From contig NZ_FWFL01000007.1 in the NCBI RefSeq assembly GCF_900172295.1, positions 62,001-126,000 on the forward strand: a DNA stretch of 64,000 bases. Direction: 5' to 3'. The stretch comes from Roseovarius litorisediminis. GTDB taxonomy: Bacteria; Pseudomonadota; Alphaproteobacteria; Rhodobacterales; Rhodobacteraceae. Shown here one piece after another: positions 52,555-62,022 of this stretch (its first letter is position 1; every line of letters begins with the position of its first letter). The notes under the pieces are model-generated. The model was not told the DNA's origin. It searched no databases and was given only the letters and a program-made list of their open reading frames with translations. Made by a program: the position numbers and the translations under genes.

Positions 52555-53445
52555 TTAAACTTTACCTTTGGCCACTCGGTTCTGAGCCATTTCCGCCACT
52601 CTTGCAGCCAGCCGGTCGGGCAGATGGGCTTGCCAGAACTCTGGATCGTACCGCTCGATCGCATGACCACCAAACGGAAGTTCCTGGCCTGTCTGTTCAT
52701 AAAGATCTGCCGGGCACGCCTCGAATGCAAAGTGGGCTGCAATCTCGGGCGTAGGCCTGCGGAATTCGGGCAACAATGACGGAACGGTACAGCTCCAGAA
52801 CACATCTTCGTTCAATCGTTTCTCTATCGTGGCGATGCGAGTTCGCCCCAGCAGACGATTTGCAAATGTCAGTATACCAGCTTTTTCCAACAGGCGCACA
52901 GCGCGACTGCGACGCAGTACGATAAGCTGGTGCAGCGCGTTCTGTGCATCTTGAACATGGCGCAAAGACAATCCACCGTTAAGCGCGGCTTCAAACTGCA
53001 AAGGTCGAATTGGCACCGTATACCCCTTGAATATTGGCGCCCCGACAAAGCTGAAGCCCTGCGCCATCCATTCATCAAGCCGGTCGGACAGGACCAGCGC
53101 ATCGGACTGGCAGATCAGAATATGGCTGTGACCGGCAAAGGCGCCGTAAAACTGACGGGACATCAAAAGCGCGCTGTAACCTTCAATGTCGGCAAAGAAC
53201 CTGTCCTCGTAGCAGAGCACAGCAATCTGCGCGCCAGTGGCCCGGGAAAGATCGCCCCGCAATTTCTCCAATACATCACGCGCCTTGTTTGGCCCGACCA
53301 GAGTGGCAGGCCACGCGGCAAGCTTTTTAAGATTATGCGTGACAATCGCCAACTCGGCCGCGTCCAGCGTGCGGTAGACCGGTACAACGATCCGGCAACT
53401 ATTGTTTTCCCGCGATTGGCTACTTTGAGGCACAGGTGCGTCCAT
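52555..53445 (-). CDS. DUF5672 glycosyltransferase-like protein
   Basis: A 296-residue protein matching DUF5672, a family related to glycosyltransferases. Seen: LICQSDALVLSDRLDEWMAQGFSFVGAP, FEAALNGGLSLRHVQDAQ and RLNEDVFWSCTVPSLLPEF, which bear the family's acidic and aromatic motifs. It is thought to act on sugars but the reaction has not been shown. It is upstream of the second methyltransferase with 167 bases between, and probably belongs to the same cluster. Confidence 0.85.
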   Translation of the reverse strand: MDAPVPQSSQSRENNSCRIVVPVYRTLDAAELAIVTHNLKKLAAWPATLVGPNKARDVLEKLRGDLSRATGAQIAVLCYEDRFFADIEGYSALLMSRQFYGAFAGHSHILICQSDALVLSDRLDEWMAQGFSFVGAPIFKGYTVPIRPLQFEAALNGGLSLRHVQDAQNALHQLIVLRRSRAVRLLEKAGILTFANRLLGRTRIATIEKRLNEDVFWSCTVPSLLPEFRRPTPEIAAHFAFEACPADLYEQTGQELPFGGHAIERYDPEFWQAHLPDRLAARVAEMAQNRVAKGKV

Positions 53446-53805
53446 AATTTCAGAAACTATGGATTGACTACAACAGCGCGCCAGAGAATGTGAAGTTGAT
53501 TATTGGATTTGCAGTTGGATCTTCCAAACATGCAGCGCTTGCGCTTTTTTTCTGATAATGGGCTCCACAGTTTCGGTTGACCGGGCAGTGTCAGCGTAAA
53601 TCCGGTTAAAGCACCCACCCTACCCTGCCAATTTAACAAAACCGCAGGTGTATGTTTTTCAGAACCCACATGGAAATCATTCGCCTGTTGGTATTGCTGT
53701 GTGTTTTGTTGCGGCTTTTGGTTATCAAGCCGCAGAATGAGCGTGACGCAATGGAAAGGTGTCGCTGTTCCCTTAGTGGTTTTCGGTATTGCCCGACAGC
53801 ATCGA
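53446..53805. other. Intergenic region between the glycan cluster and matR
   Basis: A 360-base gap of A+T-richer sequence. It includes a weak stem AGCGC/GCGCT followed by seven T at 53545-53551 on the plus strand. No protein-like frame is seen on either strand. Confidence 0.4.
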
Positions 53806-54453
53806 TCAGTTCTGCAAAGTCGCCATGAGCTGATGAAATTTTTCGCCCTGAACCGCGACGTGGTTTCTTAATGTCCGGGAAGCCAGTTCGGCGTCTCCGG
53901 ATTCCAGAGCTTCGACGATGATGACATGTTCAGACATCGACTGTTTCATGCGTCCGCGAAGCCGAAGCTGAACGCGCCGATAGGGTTTTAGACGGTTTTG
54001 CAGGCGAAGCGCTTCTTTTTCAAGGTAACTATTGGCTGACCCACGATAAATTTCCTGATGAAAAACCTCGTTCTCTGAGTAATATCTCAGGGCGTCCTTT
54101 TCATCGATGGCCTGCTGGCATCTGTCATTCGCAGTTTTCAGTCTTGTCAGGCCTTCATCGGTTATTCTGGCCGCCGCAAATCGTCCGCAGGCGGCTTCTA
54201 ACTCGGCCATTGTTTCGAACATCTCTATCAGTTCGACAGGGCCCGGCTGACGAACAAACACGCCCCGCCTCGGTATTTGTTCGGCCATTCCAGACATCAC
54301 AAGACGCTGCAGGGCTTCGCGGATTGGTGTGCGTGATACACTGAAATGCTCGGCAAGCCTTATCTCATCAAGGCGTTGACCATCCTTATATTCGCCCTTG
54401 AATACGAGCTCCTCCAGTTTATCGGCAATCTTATCGGCGCGCTTTAATTCCAT
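53806..54453 (-). CDS. matR: GntR-family regulator of malonate use
   Basis: A 215-residue FCD-type GntR regulator: winged helix (ADKIADKLEELVFKGEYKDGQ, then RLAEHFSVSRTPIREALQRLV, residues about 6-50) and an FCD ligand domain from about residue 75 (NEVFHQEIYRGSAN, MSEHVIIVEALESGD with the His metal ligands). Divergent from the matPQMAB operon, with a perfect 16-bp palindrome between them. The known Sinorhizobium meliloti mat genes are likewise linked to a regulator; malonate or malonyl-CoA is the probable effector. Confidence 0.88.
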   Translation of the reverse strand: MELKRADKIADKLEELVFKGEYKDGQRLDEIRLAEHFSVSRTPIREALQRLVMSGMAEQIPRRGVFVRQPGPVELIEMFETMAELEAACGRFAAARITDEGLTRLKTANDRCQQAIDEKDALRYYSENEVFHQEIYRGSANSYLEKEALRLQNRLKPYRRVQLRLRGRMKQSMSEHVIIVEALESGDAELASRTLRNHVAVQGEKFHQLMATLQN

Positions 54454-54496
54454 AGTGAACCATTACCAGTCGCACACTTGGCATGCAAGACTGATT

Positions 54497-54512
54497 ATAT
54501 TGTATACAATAT
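54497..54512. promoter_or_regulatory. Operator palindrome between matR and matP
   Basis: A perfect 16-bp palindrome, ATATTGTATACAATAT, with the ATTGTATACAAT core typical of FCD-type GntR sites. It lies 44 bases upstream of the matR start and about 80 bases upstream of matP, so it may control both genes. Confidence 0.8.
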
Positions 54513-54592
54513 TGTTGACTATGGATGCACGCTGTGAAAAAACAGAGTCGCCGGAACAGAGTCGCCTGTATCGGGCTATAAGGGAGGAAATT

Positions 54593-55579
54593 ATGAAAGC
54601 GAAGTTTCTAACAGCGGTGACCGCAGTTGCGATTCTGGGCATGGGAAGCATTTCAAATGCGACCGAATTGCGCCTGTCACATCAATGGTCAAACAAGGAT
54701 GTGCGCCATCAGGTTGCACAAATGGTTGCGGATGAGGTCGCGGCTGCGGGTGTAGATCTGGACATCAAGATTTTTGGATCAAAGTCGTTGTTCAAACCAC
54801 GTGAACAGTACCGCCCGCTAAGCCGGGGGCAACTGGATATGACAGTACTGCCTCTTAGCTACGCAGGGGGTCAGCAACCCGCGTTTAACCTGACCCTGAT
54901 GCCGGGCCTGGTCAAAAACCACGATCACGCTGCGCGTCTGAGCGCTTCACCCTTCATGGAAGCGATCGAGGCAAAGATGGCCGAAGACGATGTCATGGTT
55001 CTGGTACACGGCTACCTTGCCGGTGGCTTTGTCGGGAAAGACAAATGCATCACCAAGCCTGCGGATGTGCAAGGCCTTCAGACACGTGCCGCCGGGAAGG
55101 CGTTTGAACAAATGCTGGCCGGCGCAGGCGCATCCATTGCTTCGATGGCGTCTTCGGAAATCTACAATGCAATGCAAACAGGTGTCCTGACAGCGGCAAA
55201 CACGTCGTCGTCGTCTTTTGTATCCTATCGCATCTATGAACAGGTCAAATGCTACACGCCTGCTGGTGATGTCGCCCTTTGGTTCATGTACCAGCCCTTG
55301 CTGATGAATAAATCCACGTTCGAGGGGCTGACAGCCGATCAGCAAGCCGCGTTGTTGGCGGCCGCGGACAAGGCCGAAGCCTTCTATCTGGAAGAGGCCA
55401 AGAAGCAGGATGCCAACTCGGTCGAAGTGTTCAGAAATGCCGGTGTCGAAATCGCCGAGATGACGCCCGCTGACTTTGAACAGTGGCGCGCGCTTGCCAA
55501 AGAAACGTCCTACAAGGCCTTTGTCGCCGATGTCCCGGACGGACAGGCGTTGCTGGACATGGCGCTCGCTGTCGAGTGA
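54593..55579 (+). CDS. matP: TRAP transporter substrate-binding protein (malonate)
   Basis: A 328-residue periplasmic DctP-family binding protein. Signal peptide LTAVTAVAILGMGSISNATE, followed by the TRAP-type opening TELRLSHQWSNKDVRHQVAQMV and the ligand-clamping region GLQTRAAGKAFEQMLAGAGA with its conserved Arg. The operon context with malonyl-CoA enzymes makes malonate or a close dicarboxylate the likely ligand. ATG has GGGAGGAAA upstream. The frame is open for another 65 codons upstream, but no better start is seen there. Confidence 0.9.
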   Translation: MKAKFLTAVTAVAILGMGSISNATELRLSHQWSNKDVRHQVAQMVADEVAAAGVDLDIKIFGSKSLFKPREQYRPLSRGQLDMTVLPLSYAGGQQPAFNLTLMPGLVKNHDHAARLSASPFMEAIEAKMAEDDVMVLVHGYLAGGFVGKDKCITKPADVQGLQTRAAGKAFEQMLAGAGASIASMASSEIYNAMQTGVLTAANTSSSSFVSYRIYEQVKCYTPAGDVALWFMYQPLLMNKSTFEGLTADQQAALLAAADKAEAFYLEEAKKQDANSVEVFRNAGVEIAEMTPADFEQWRALAKETSYKAFVADVPDGQALLDMALAVE

Positions 55580-55653
55580 TCCGCGAAGGGAAGGTAGCGC
55601 CGAGGTGCTGCCTTCCTGCCTGCCCCTGCTGATGAACTAAAAGGACAATCGAT

Positions 55654-56202
55654 ATGGCTGGCCATAGCTCGGCAGTCGCATCGCGGACTGGTAACAACTG
55701 GTTCCTGCGAATTGTGGCTTCTCTTTCTACACTTGCGGGCTGGTGCTCGGCAGCAATGATCGTCGCGGCAGTCGGGATAACCTGTCAGATGATTTTCATA
55801 CGCTTCGTGCTGAATGGATCGACCGTGTGGCAAACCGAAGCCGTGATCTATCTGGCCATCGCTTCAACTCTGATCGGATTGCCATATGTTCAACGGCTTC
55901 GCGGCCACGTGAACGTTGATCTTGTACCCATATCATTGCCCAAGCGGGCCCGGTTTTTCCTGGCGATTCTCACGCTGTCTTTGTCGATTGTGATGGTGGC
56001 GGTCATGCTGTGGTACAGCTTTGAGCATTGGCATCTGACATATGAGCGCAATTGGAAATCTGACACCGTCTGGGGTGTCAGGCTGTGGATACCTTATCTG
56101 GCCCTGCCCGTCGGATTTGGCCTGTTCCTGCTGCAACTGATCGCAGATCTGATGGCCGTCATTCTGAAAATAGACCAACCCTTCGGTCTGGAGGACGTTT
56201 AA
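55654..56202 (+). CDS. matQ: TRAP transporter small permease subunit
   Basis: A 182-residue DctQ-type membrane protein with four hydrophobic segments (SAAMIVAAVGITCQMIFIRFV; VIYLAIASTLIGLPYVQ; FFLAILTLSLSIVMVAVMLWY; ALPVGFGLFLLQLIADLMAVIL). It pairs with the large permease and the binding protein to move malonate into the cytosol using a sodium or proton gradient. ATG preceded by AAGGA. Its stop overlaps the next start by one base (TAATG). Confidence 0.92.
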   Translation: MAGHSSAVASRTGNNWFLRIVASLSTLAGWCSAAMIVAAVGITCQMIFIRFVLNGSTVWQTEAVIYLAIASTLIGLPYVQRLRGHVNVDLVPISLPKRARFFLAILTLSLSIVMVAVMLWYSFEHWHLTYERNWKSDTVWGVRLWIPYLALPVGFGLFLLQLIADLMAVILKIDQPFGLEDV

Positions 56203-57518
56203 TGGACCCTCTGCTACTGGGCGCAATAGTCGCCATATCCACAATTCTTGTTTTGTTTTCCGGCGTGTCTGTCGCAATCGGCCTGATGATCGTATCAACC
56301 GGGTTTCTGCTGGTTTTCGATGGTTTGCGATCACTTGAACTGCTGCCCGAGATTTTGTTTGGCAAACTTGATAACTTTGCACTTTTGTCTATCCCGATGT
56401 TCATCATCATGGGATCAAGCATTGCCTCTACCCGTGCAGGCGCTGACCTTTACGAAGCCCTTGAACGGTGGCTCACCCGTGTACCCGGAGGCCTGGTTAT
56501 TTCAAACCTCGGGGCCTGCGCGCTTTTTGCAGCAATGTCCGGCTCCAGCCCTGCCACCTGCGCGGCGATTGGCAAGATGGGCATCCCCGAGATGCGCAAG
56601 CGCGGGTATCCCGATGGCGTCGCAGCCGGGTCCATCGCGGCGGGTGGCACGCTGGGCATTCTGATTCCACCTTCGGTCACGATGATCGTCTATGGCATTG
56701 CCACTGAAACATCGATCGGACGGCTTTTCCTGGCTGGCGTTGTTCCCGGCATGATGCTGGTCTTTCTGTTCATGGCATGGTCGCTTTATTCGACCTGGCG
56801 CTCGGGCAATAAAGAACTGCTGTCATCGGGCAATTACAGCTGGAAAGAGCGCTTTGAAATTTTGCCGCGGGTGCTGCCCTTTCTGCTGATCATTCTGGGC
56901 GTGCTTTACGCGATGTATGGGGGGGTCGCGACACCCTCAGAAACGGCGGCGGTCGGGGCCCTGTTGTGTTTGATCATTGCTATGGTGATCTACAAGCTCT
57001 GGAATCCAAAGGACCTATGGGTCATCCTGCGCGACAGCACCAAAGAAAGCGTGATGATCCTGTTCATCATCGCAGCAGCAGGCGTGTTTTCCTACATGCT
57101 GTCCAGCCTATACATTACCCAAGCCATTGCCGAATGGATCGGTACACTGGATGTAAACCGATGGGTGCTGATGGGCGCTATCAACATCTTTTTGCTTATC
57201 GCCGGGTTCTTTTTGCCCCCTGTTGCGGTGATCCTGATGGCAGCACCCATCCTGCTGCCAATCATCACTATCGCCGGATTTGATCCGATCTGGTTTGCGG
57301 TTGTGCTGACCATCAACATGGAGATCGGCCTGATCTCACCTCCGGTTGGCTTGAATCTGTATGTGATCAACGGCATTGCACCTGACATTTCGCTTAAGAC
57401 TATCCTTGCGGGGTCACTGCCCTTTGTCGCCTGCATGATACTTGCCATCGTGTTGCTGTGCCTCTTCCCGGGGCTGGCCACCTGGCTGCCCGACACCGTG
57501 ATGGGGAGCGCATTGTGA
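56202..57518 (+). CDS. matM: TRAP transporter large permease subunit
   Basis: A 438-residue DctM-type permease with about twelve membrane segments. Marks are the opening ISTILVLFSGVSVAIGLMIV, the ASTRAGADLYEALERWLTRVPGG loop, the ATCAAIGKMGIPEMRKRGY loop with GTLGILIPPSVTMIVYG, and the GLISPPVGLNLYVINGI motif of the second half. It forms the translocation path for the solute bound by the periplasmic component. Overlaps matQ by one base and the GTG of the next gene by four. Confidence 0.93.
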   Translation: MDPLLLGAIVAISTILVLFSGVSVAIGLMIVSTGFLLVFDGLRSLELLPEILFGKLDNFALLSIPMFIIMGSSIASTRAGADLYEALERWLTRVPGGLVISNLGACALFAAMSGSSPATCAAIGKMGIPEMRKRGYPDGVAAGSIAAGGTLGILIPPSVTMIVYGIATETSIGRLFLAGVVPGMMLVFLFMAWSLYSTWRSGNKELLSSGNYSWKERFEILPRVLPFLLIILGVLYAMYGGVATPSETAAVGALLCLIIAMVIYKLWNPKDLWVILRDSTKESVMILFIIAAAGVFSYMLSSLYITQAIAEWIGTLDVNRWVLMGAINIFLLIAGFFLPPVAVILMAAPILLPIITIAGFDPIWFAVVLTINMEIGLISPPVGLNLYVINGIAPDISLKTILAGSLPFVACMILAIVLLCLFPGLATWLPDTVMGSAL

Positions 57519-58786
57519 GCTTTTTCAGCGGCCTGATATCGACCGTTTTCGAACGGCGCTATCGCTCTGTTTCATCCAGAGAAGCAGACGGAAGAAGTAT
57601 TGTCGAGTTGTGCGAAGCCCTGCTTGGCAGTCATGGCGAAGTGTCAGGAGCGACGTTGGCACGTAACATTCTGGACCGCTACGCGCAGATGAATCTGGCA
57701 GAGAAACAAGCCTTTTTCGAATTTCTGATGGAAAAGCTTGAAATCGTTCCTGAAGAGGTGACGAAAGCACTTCAGGATTACAAGGACAACCCCTCGAAAA
57801 AAACCTACCGGGCGTTTGCCGCTGCGTCCGAGCCCAGACGTCAGGAACTGGCGCGACGCCTCAATCAGGTTCCGGGGGCCACCGGGCAGCTTGTCGCGAT
57901 GCGCAAGGACCTTTTGGCGCTCATGGTGGACCATCCCGGGCTTGAACCTTTGGATGTGGATTTCAAACATCTCTTTGCGTCTTGGTTCAATCGCGGGTTT
58001 CTGGTGCTTCGGCCGATTGACTGGGATAGTCCGGCGGGCATTCTGGAAAAAATCATCGCTTACGAGGCCGTCCACGCGATTGATAGCTGGGAAGACCTGC
58101 GGCGCAGATTAAAACCTGCGGATCGCAGATGTTTCGGCTTCTTCCATCCTTCGATGGCGGATGAACCTCTTATCTTTGTTGAGGTCGCTCTGATCAACGG
58201 AATACCCGGTTCTGTTCAGGCGCTTTTGTCGGACGAGCGAGAAATCCTGAGGGCTGAAGATGCGGATACCGCCGTGTTCTATTCGATCTCAAACTGTCAG
58301 GCCGGGCTGGCAGGCATTTCTTTTGGCAATTCACTGATCAAACAGGTTGTTTCTGATCTTTCCGTTGCTTTGCCGGGGCTGTCGACTTTTGTAACCCTGT
58401 CACCAGTTCCGGGCCTGAACCGATGGCTGGAAGATAACGATCTGACTCTGCCTGAAAAAGCAGCGGAACAGGCAATTGCAGCGCACTACCTGCTGGAAGC
58501 GAAACGCCCCGACGGCATGCCCTACGACCCGGTTGCACGGTTTCACCTTGGCAATGGTGCTATGGTTCATGCCGTCCATGCCGGGGCAGACACATCCGAA
58601 AACGGGTTGAAACAATCGAACGGAGCCATGGTCAACTATCTCTACGACCTGCCCCAAATCTCTCAGAATCACGAAAAATTTGTCGGCGAAAAAACAGTGG
58701 TGGCCTCGTCCGAGGTGCGAAACCTAAGCGCGTCCGTCAAAACCAGAACGCAGGAGACCGAGAATGCCCAACCCGCTGTACGATAA
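57515..58786 (+). CDS. matA: Malonyl-CoA decarboxylase
   Basis: A 423-residue enzyme that turns malonyl-CoA into acetyl-CoA and carbon dioxide. N-terminal helical domain and a catalytic GNAT-like C-terminal domain (FGFFHPSMADEPLIFVEVALING; FHLGNGAMVHAVHAG; GAMVNYLYDLPQ), as in malonyl-CoA decarboxylases. The start is GTG (57515), overlapping the stop of matM. The C-terminus overlaps matB by 23 bases. With matB, it gives cells use of imported malonate through acetyl-CoA. Confidence 0.93.
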   Translation: MSFFSGLISTVFERRYRSVSSREADGRSIVELCEALLGSHGEVSGATLARNILDRYAQMNLAEKQAFFEFLMEKLEIVPEEVTKALQDYKDNPSKKTYRAFAAASEPRRQELARRLNQVPGATGQLVAMRKDLLALMVDHPGLEPLDVDFKHLFASWFNRGFLVLRPIDWDSPAGILEKIIAYEAVHAIDSWEDLRRRLKPADRRCFGFFHPSMADEPLIFVEVALINGIPGSVQALLSDEREILRAEDADTAVFYSISNCQAGLAGISFGNSLIKQVVSDLSVALPGLSTFVTLSPVPGLNRWLEDNDLTLPEKAAEQAIAAHYLLEAKRPDGMPYDPVARFHLGNGAMVHAVHAGADTSENGLKQSNGAMVNYLYDLPQISQNHEKFVGEKTVVASSEVRNLSASVKTRTQETENAQPAVR

Positions 58787-60281
58787 TCTGTTCGGCAAGC
58801 ACCAAGGTAAGTCCACGGTTTTTCTGCAATTACCTGATGGTTCAACCGTCACCCATGACGCGTTTTTGAAGCTTTCCGCGCAATATGCGAACTTGTTTGT
58901 CCAGCTCGGCCTTCAGCCCGGCGACCGGGTCGCGGTTCAGATTGCTAAATCCCCTCAGGCGCTTGGCGTCTATGCTGCCTGTGTTCAGGCGGGGATCATT
59001 TTTCTGCCGCTCAACACGGCATACACCGCAGACGAAGTGGCATATTTTGCCGAAAACAGCGGCGCGCGAGTTCTGGTATGCGATCAGGCGCGCGCGCAGA
59101 ACCTGACCCCCATCGCGAAAGCCACAGGCGCAATTCTTGAAACGCTGAATGCAGATGGCAGCGGATCGTTTTCTGCGCAAGCAGCGGCCATGCCGGACAC
59201 GTTTTCGACGGTCGACCGCACAGCCGATGACCTTGCTGCATTCTTGTACACCTCCGGAACAACCGGGCGCTCTAAGGGGGCGATGCTTACACAGGAAAAC
59301 CTGTTGTCCAATGCACAGGTTCTGGCGCGGGAATGGCGGTTCTCGCCGGATGATGTACTGCTTCACGCGTTACCGATTTTTCATACCCACGGCTTGTTTG
59401 TAGCAACCAACATCACCCTTGTCGTCGGCGGCAAGATGCTTTTCATGCCCAAGTTTGATCTGGACTTGATTATTGATCTGATGCCACAGGCGACCACGAT
59501 GATGGGCGTCCCCACCTTCTATACAAGATTGCTGGGCGACCCGCGATTTAACCGCGAACTTGCCCGTCACATGCGGCTGTTTGTGTCCGGTAGCGCCCCG
59601 CTTTTGGCGGAAACCCATATCCAGTTCGAAAAGCGCACCGGGCACCGCATCCTGGAACGTTATGGCATGACCGAAACCAACATGAACACGTCAAACCCTT
59701 ATGAGGGCGAACGCCGTGCAGGCACTGTTGGGTTCCCGCTTTCGGGTATTGAAGTCAGAATTACTGACAGCTCTTCTGGCGAAATTCTGCCGCAAGGCGA
59801 CATCGGTCAAATTGAGGTGCGCGGGCCAAACGTCTTCAAGGGTTATTGGCAAATGCCTGAAAAAACCGCCGAAGAACTGCGTGAGAACGGTTTTTTTATC
59901 ACGGGTGACCTGGGAAGCTTTGACCAAGATGGATATTTACACATCGTCGGTCGAAACAAAGACCTTATCATCTCGGGCGGCTACAATATTTATCCGAAAG
60001 AAATCGAATTACTGCTGGATGACGAGGCAGGCGTATTGGAAAGCGCCGTCATAGGCGTGCCGCATCCGGATTTCGGCGAGGCCGTCGTCGGCATTCTGGT
60101 GGCTGAAGACAATTCTGACCTTGATCTGGATGCGATCAAATCAAACATCGGCAAGTCTCTGGCCCGTTTCAAGCAACCTCAAAAACTGATCGTACTTCCC
60201 GAGCTTCCGCGAAACACAATGGGCAAAGTTCAGAAAAAAGGATTACGCGAGCAGTTTGCCGACTTGTTCAACAATTCGTGA
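58764..60281 (+). CDS. matB: Malonyl-CoA synthetase (AMP-forming)
   Basis: A 505-residue ANL-superfamily ligase. The AMP-binding motif is YTSGTTGRSKG (residues 162-172), followed by YGMTETNMNT and TGDLGSFDQDGYLHIVGR; the C-terminal catalytic lysine is in RNTMGKVQKKGLR. It activates malonate with ATP and CoA to malonyl-CoA. Partner genes matA and the TRAP transporter in the same operon support this substrate over other acids. Confidence 0.93.
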   Translation: MPNPLYDNLFGKHQGKSTVFLQLPDGSTVTHDAFLKLSAQYANLFVQLGLQPGDRVAVQIAKSPQALGVYAACVQAGIIFLPLNTAYTADEVAYFAENSGARVLVCDQARAQNLTPIAKATGAILETLNADGSGSFSAQAAAMPDTFSTVDRTADDLAAFLYTSGTTGRSKGAMLTQENLLSNAQVLAREWRFSPDDVLLHALPIFHTHGLFVATNITLVVGGKMLFMPKFDLDLIIDLMPQATTMMGVPTFYTRLLGDPRFNRELARHMRLFVSGSAPLLAETHIQFEKRTGHRILERYGMTETNMNTSNPYEGERRAGTVGFPLSGIEVRITDSSSGEILPQGDIGQIEVRGPNVFKGYWQMPEKTAEELRENGFFITGDLGSFDQDGYLHIVGRNKDLIISGGYNIYPKEIELLLDDEAGVLESAVIGVPHPDFGEAVVGILVAEDNSDLDLDAIKSNIGKSLARFKQPQKLIVLPELPRNTMGKVQKKGLREQFADLFNNS

Positions 60282-60676
60282 CCTGTGCGGTTCCGGTTTC
60301 TATCGGCAACCGGCCATGAAACGATTTTAACGCGGGTGTTGTTCTCACAAATTTTCCGCAGACCAATGTTGGGTATTTACTCATTTTTAAAGGTTCGGGC
60401 GCCTCTATCGGCGCACCGAGCCCGAATATGGCAGTGTTGCAACGTCCATTGACAGCAACTTACAAAGCCCCGCAACGCCCCTTTATTTAAGCCCAAAAAC
60501 TGCGCTCAGCAGCTGATGTAAAAGCGGGAATTTAGTTCATACGGTCAACTCTTGCCACAAGGTTAGCCGATAAATGTCATGAACTCACCACAATCTTGCA
60601 GACAATAATGTTCTGTAGAGTCTTTTGTTTCGCGTTTTTGGTTACCTGAACGAAATCGAACCGTCTGGATCGAAAA
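60282..60676. other. Intergenic region before the kinase gene
   Basis: A 395-base A+T-richer gap. A stem CCGGTT (60293-60298) with AACCGG (60308-60313) lies just after matB and may end that operon. The rest holds no protein-like frame; promoter elements for the kinase gene should lie in the last 150 bases. Confidence 0.45.
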
Positions 60677-62011
60677 ATGACAACTGACATGGAATTCAAG
60701 AACAGTGACCTGCCCCACCACACGCTGTTGTTGAGAGATCAATACTGCATTGAAAGTAAACTGGTCCAAGGCGGTTTTGGTATAACATACATGGCGCGCG
60801 ACAGCCTGGATCGGCAAGTGGTGATCAAGGAATGTTTCCCATCGCAGTTTTGCTGCCGGGACGGCGTTACGGTGCGGGCGCAATCGGCAGATTTGAAAGA
60901 AACATTTTCGTCGATTTTACGGCAATTCCAGTATGAGGCACGGCGGCTTGCTGCATTGAGCCATCCGAATATCGTCGGCGTTCATCAGGTATTCGAGGAA
61001 AACGGCACGGCCTATATGGCTATGGAATTTGTTGATGGTGTTGATTTGACAACAATTTCCGAAGTCGAACCAGAAAGGTTTCAACCGGATGCGTTGCATT
61101 ACATGCTCACTCAGGCGTTAGGCGCAATTAAGTACACTCATGATCAGGGATTCCTGCATGGTGATATCGCGCCCGACAATTTCCTGCTTGGTGCTGAAGA
61201 CTACTTGACGTTGATTGATTTTGGCGCAGCGGATGAAAAACGCAAAATCCAAAACAGCGGGCGGTTCAAAATTCTGGCTGTCAAAGAGGGATTTTCACCG
61301 CACGAATACTACACAGATAACGAATGCCAAGATGCGTCAAGCGATCTATATTCACTGGCTGCAACCTTTTACTATCTAATCACCGGCGCCCCACCGCCCG
61401 ACGGTAAGGACCGGTTTGCTGCAATCACAAATAACGCAACCGACCCCTACCAAAATCTGGCACAAGGGGCCTGGGGACTGGATAACCGTTTACTTGCATC
61501 GATTGATCAGGCGTTGGCCGTATTGCAAAAAGACCGGATTCAATCAGCGGATGAATGGCTCGACCTGTTGAACGGCTGCGAAAACGCGAGCAGCGTTTCT
61601 GTAATTGCGCCATCCAGTGTCATTTCCGAAATTGCGGATGACGCGATTTGCCAGCTGGTCAGTGCGACGAATACACAACTGACCCCGGGATTGCCGGAAG
61701 TTCTTAAGCGGCAGATGGAAGACCAGTCAGGGCCCGAGAAGCAGAAAAATAAGCCAACCAAGGTAAAGCAGTGGGTCGATATTTTTGGCAATCCGATCAA
61801 GGACGTTGACGCGTTTTTGCGTGAACAGGATCGACAGGCAAGAAAGAACCCGTCGGGCGCGGCTTCGGCAAGTTCAAAGCTGGTGGTTCAAATCCCACCA
61901 GTGCAGGCCGATAACGGCGATGAAAAACAGCGAAGGTCCGTCATTGGGAAAATGTTTGGAAGTATCCTGCCCAAGAAAAGATCGACCAACCCAGCTATTA
62001 TCCAGACATAA
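60677..62011 (+). CDS. Serine/threonine protein kinase
   Basis: A 444-residue Hanks-type kinase with no membrane segment. Gly-rich loop LVQGGFGITYMA (residues about 29-40), beta3 lysine in VVIKECF, alphaC Glu in EARRL, catalytic loop FLHGDIAPDNFLL (HGD form, with Asp and Asn), DFG in LIDFGAAD, APE-like SPHE in VKEGFSPHEYY. It should therefore be active. The tail (about residues 310-444) is low in structure and basic. It is 11 bases before the FHA gene and is probably cytosolic. Such kinases with FHA and PP2C partners form Thr-phosphorylation switches, as in type VI secretion post-translational control, though no secretion genes are visible here. Confidence 0.9.
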   Translation: MTTDMEFKNSDLPHHTLLLRDQYCIESKLVQGGFGITYMARDSLDRQVVIKECFPSQFCCRDGVTVRAQSADLKETFSSILRQFQYEARRLAALSHPNIVGVHQVFEENGTAYMAMEFVDGVDLTTISEVEPERFQPDALHYMLTQALGAIKYTHDQGFLHGDIAPDNFLLGAEDYLTLIDFGAADEKRKIQNSGRFKILAVKEGFSPHEYYTDNECQDASSDLYSLAATFYYLITGAPPPDGKDRFAAITNNATDPYQNLAQGAWGLDNRLLASIDQALAVLQKDRIQSADEWLDLLNGCENASSVSVIAPSSVISEIADDAICQLVSATNTQLTPGLPEVLKRQMEDQSGPEKQKNKPTKVKQWVDIFGNPIKDVDAFLREQDRQARKNPSGAASASSKLVVQIPPVQADNGDEKQRRSVIGKMFGSILPKKRSTNPAIIQT

Positions 62012-62022
62012 AGGAAACAGAC

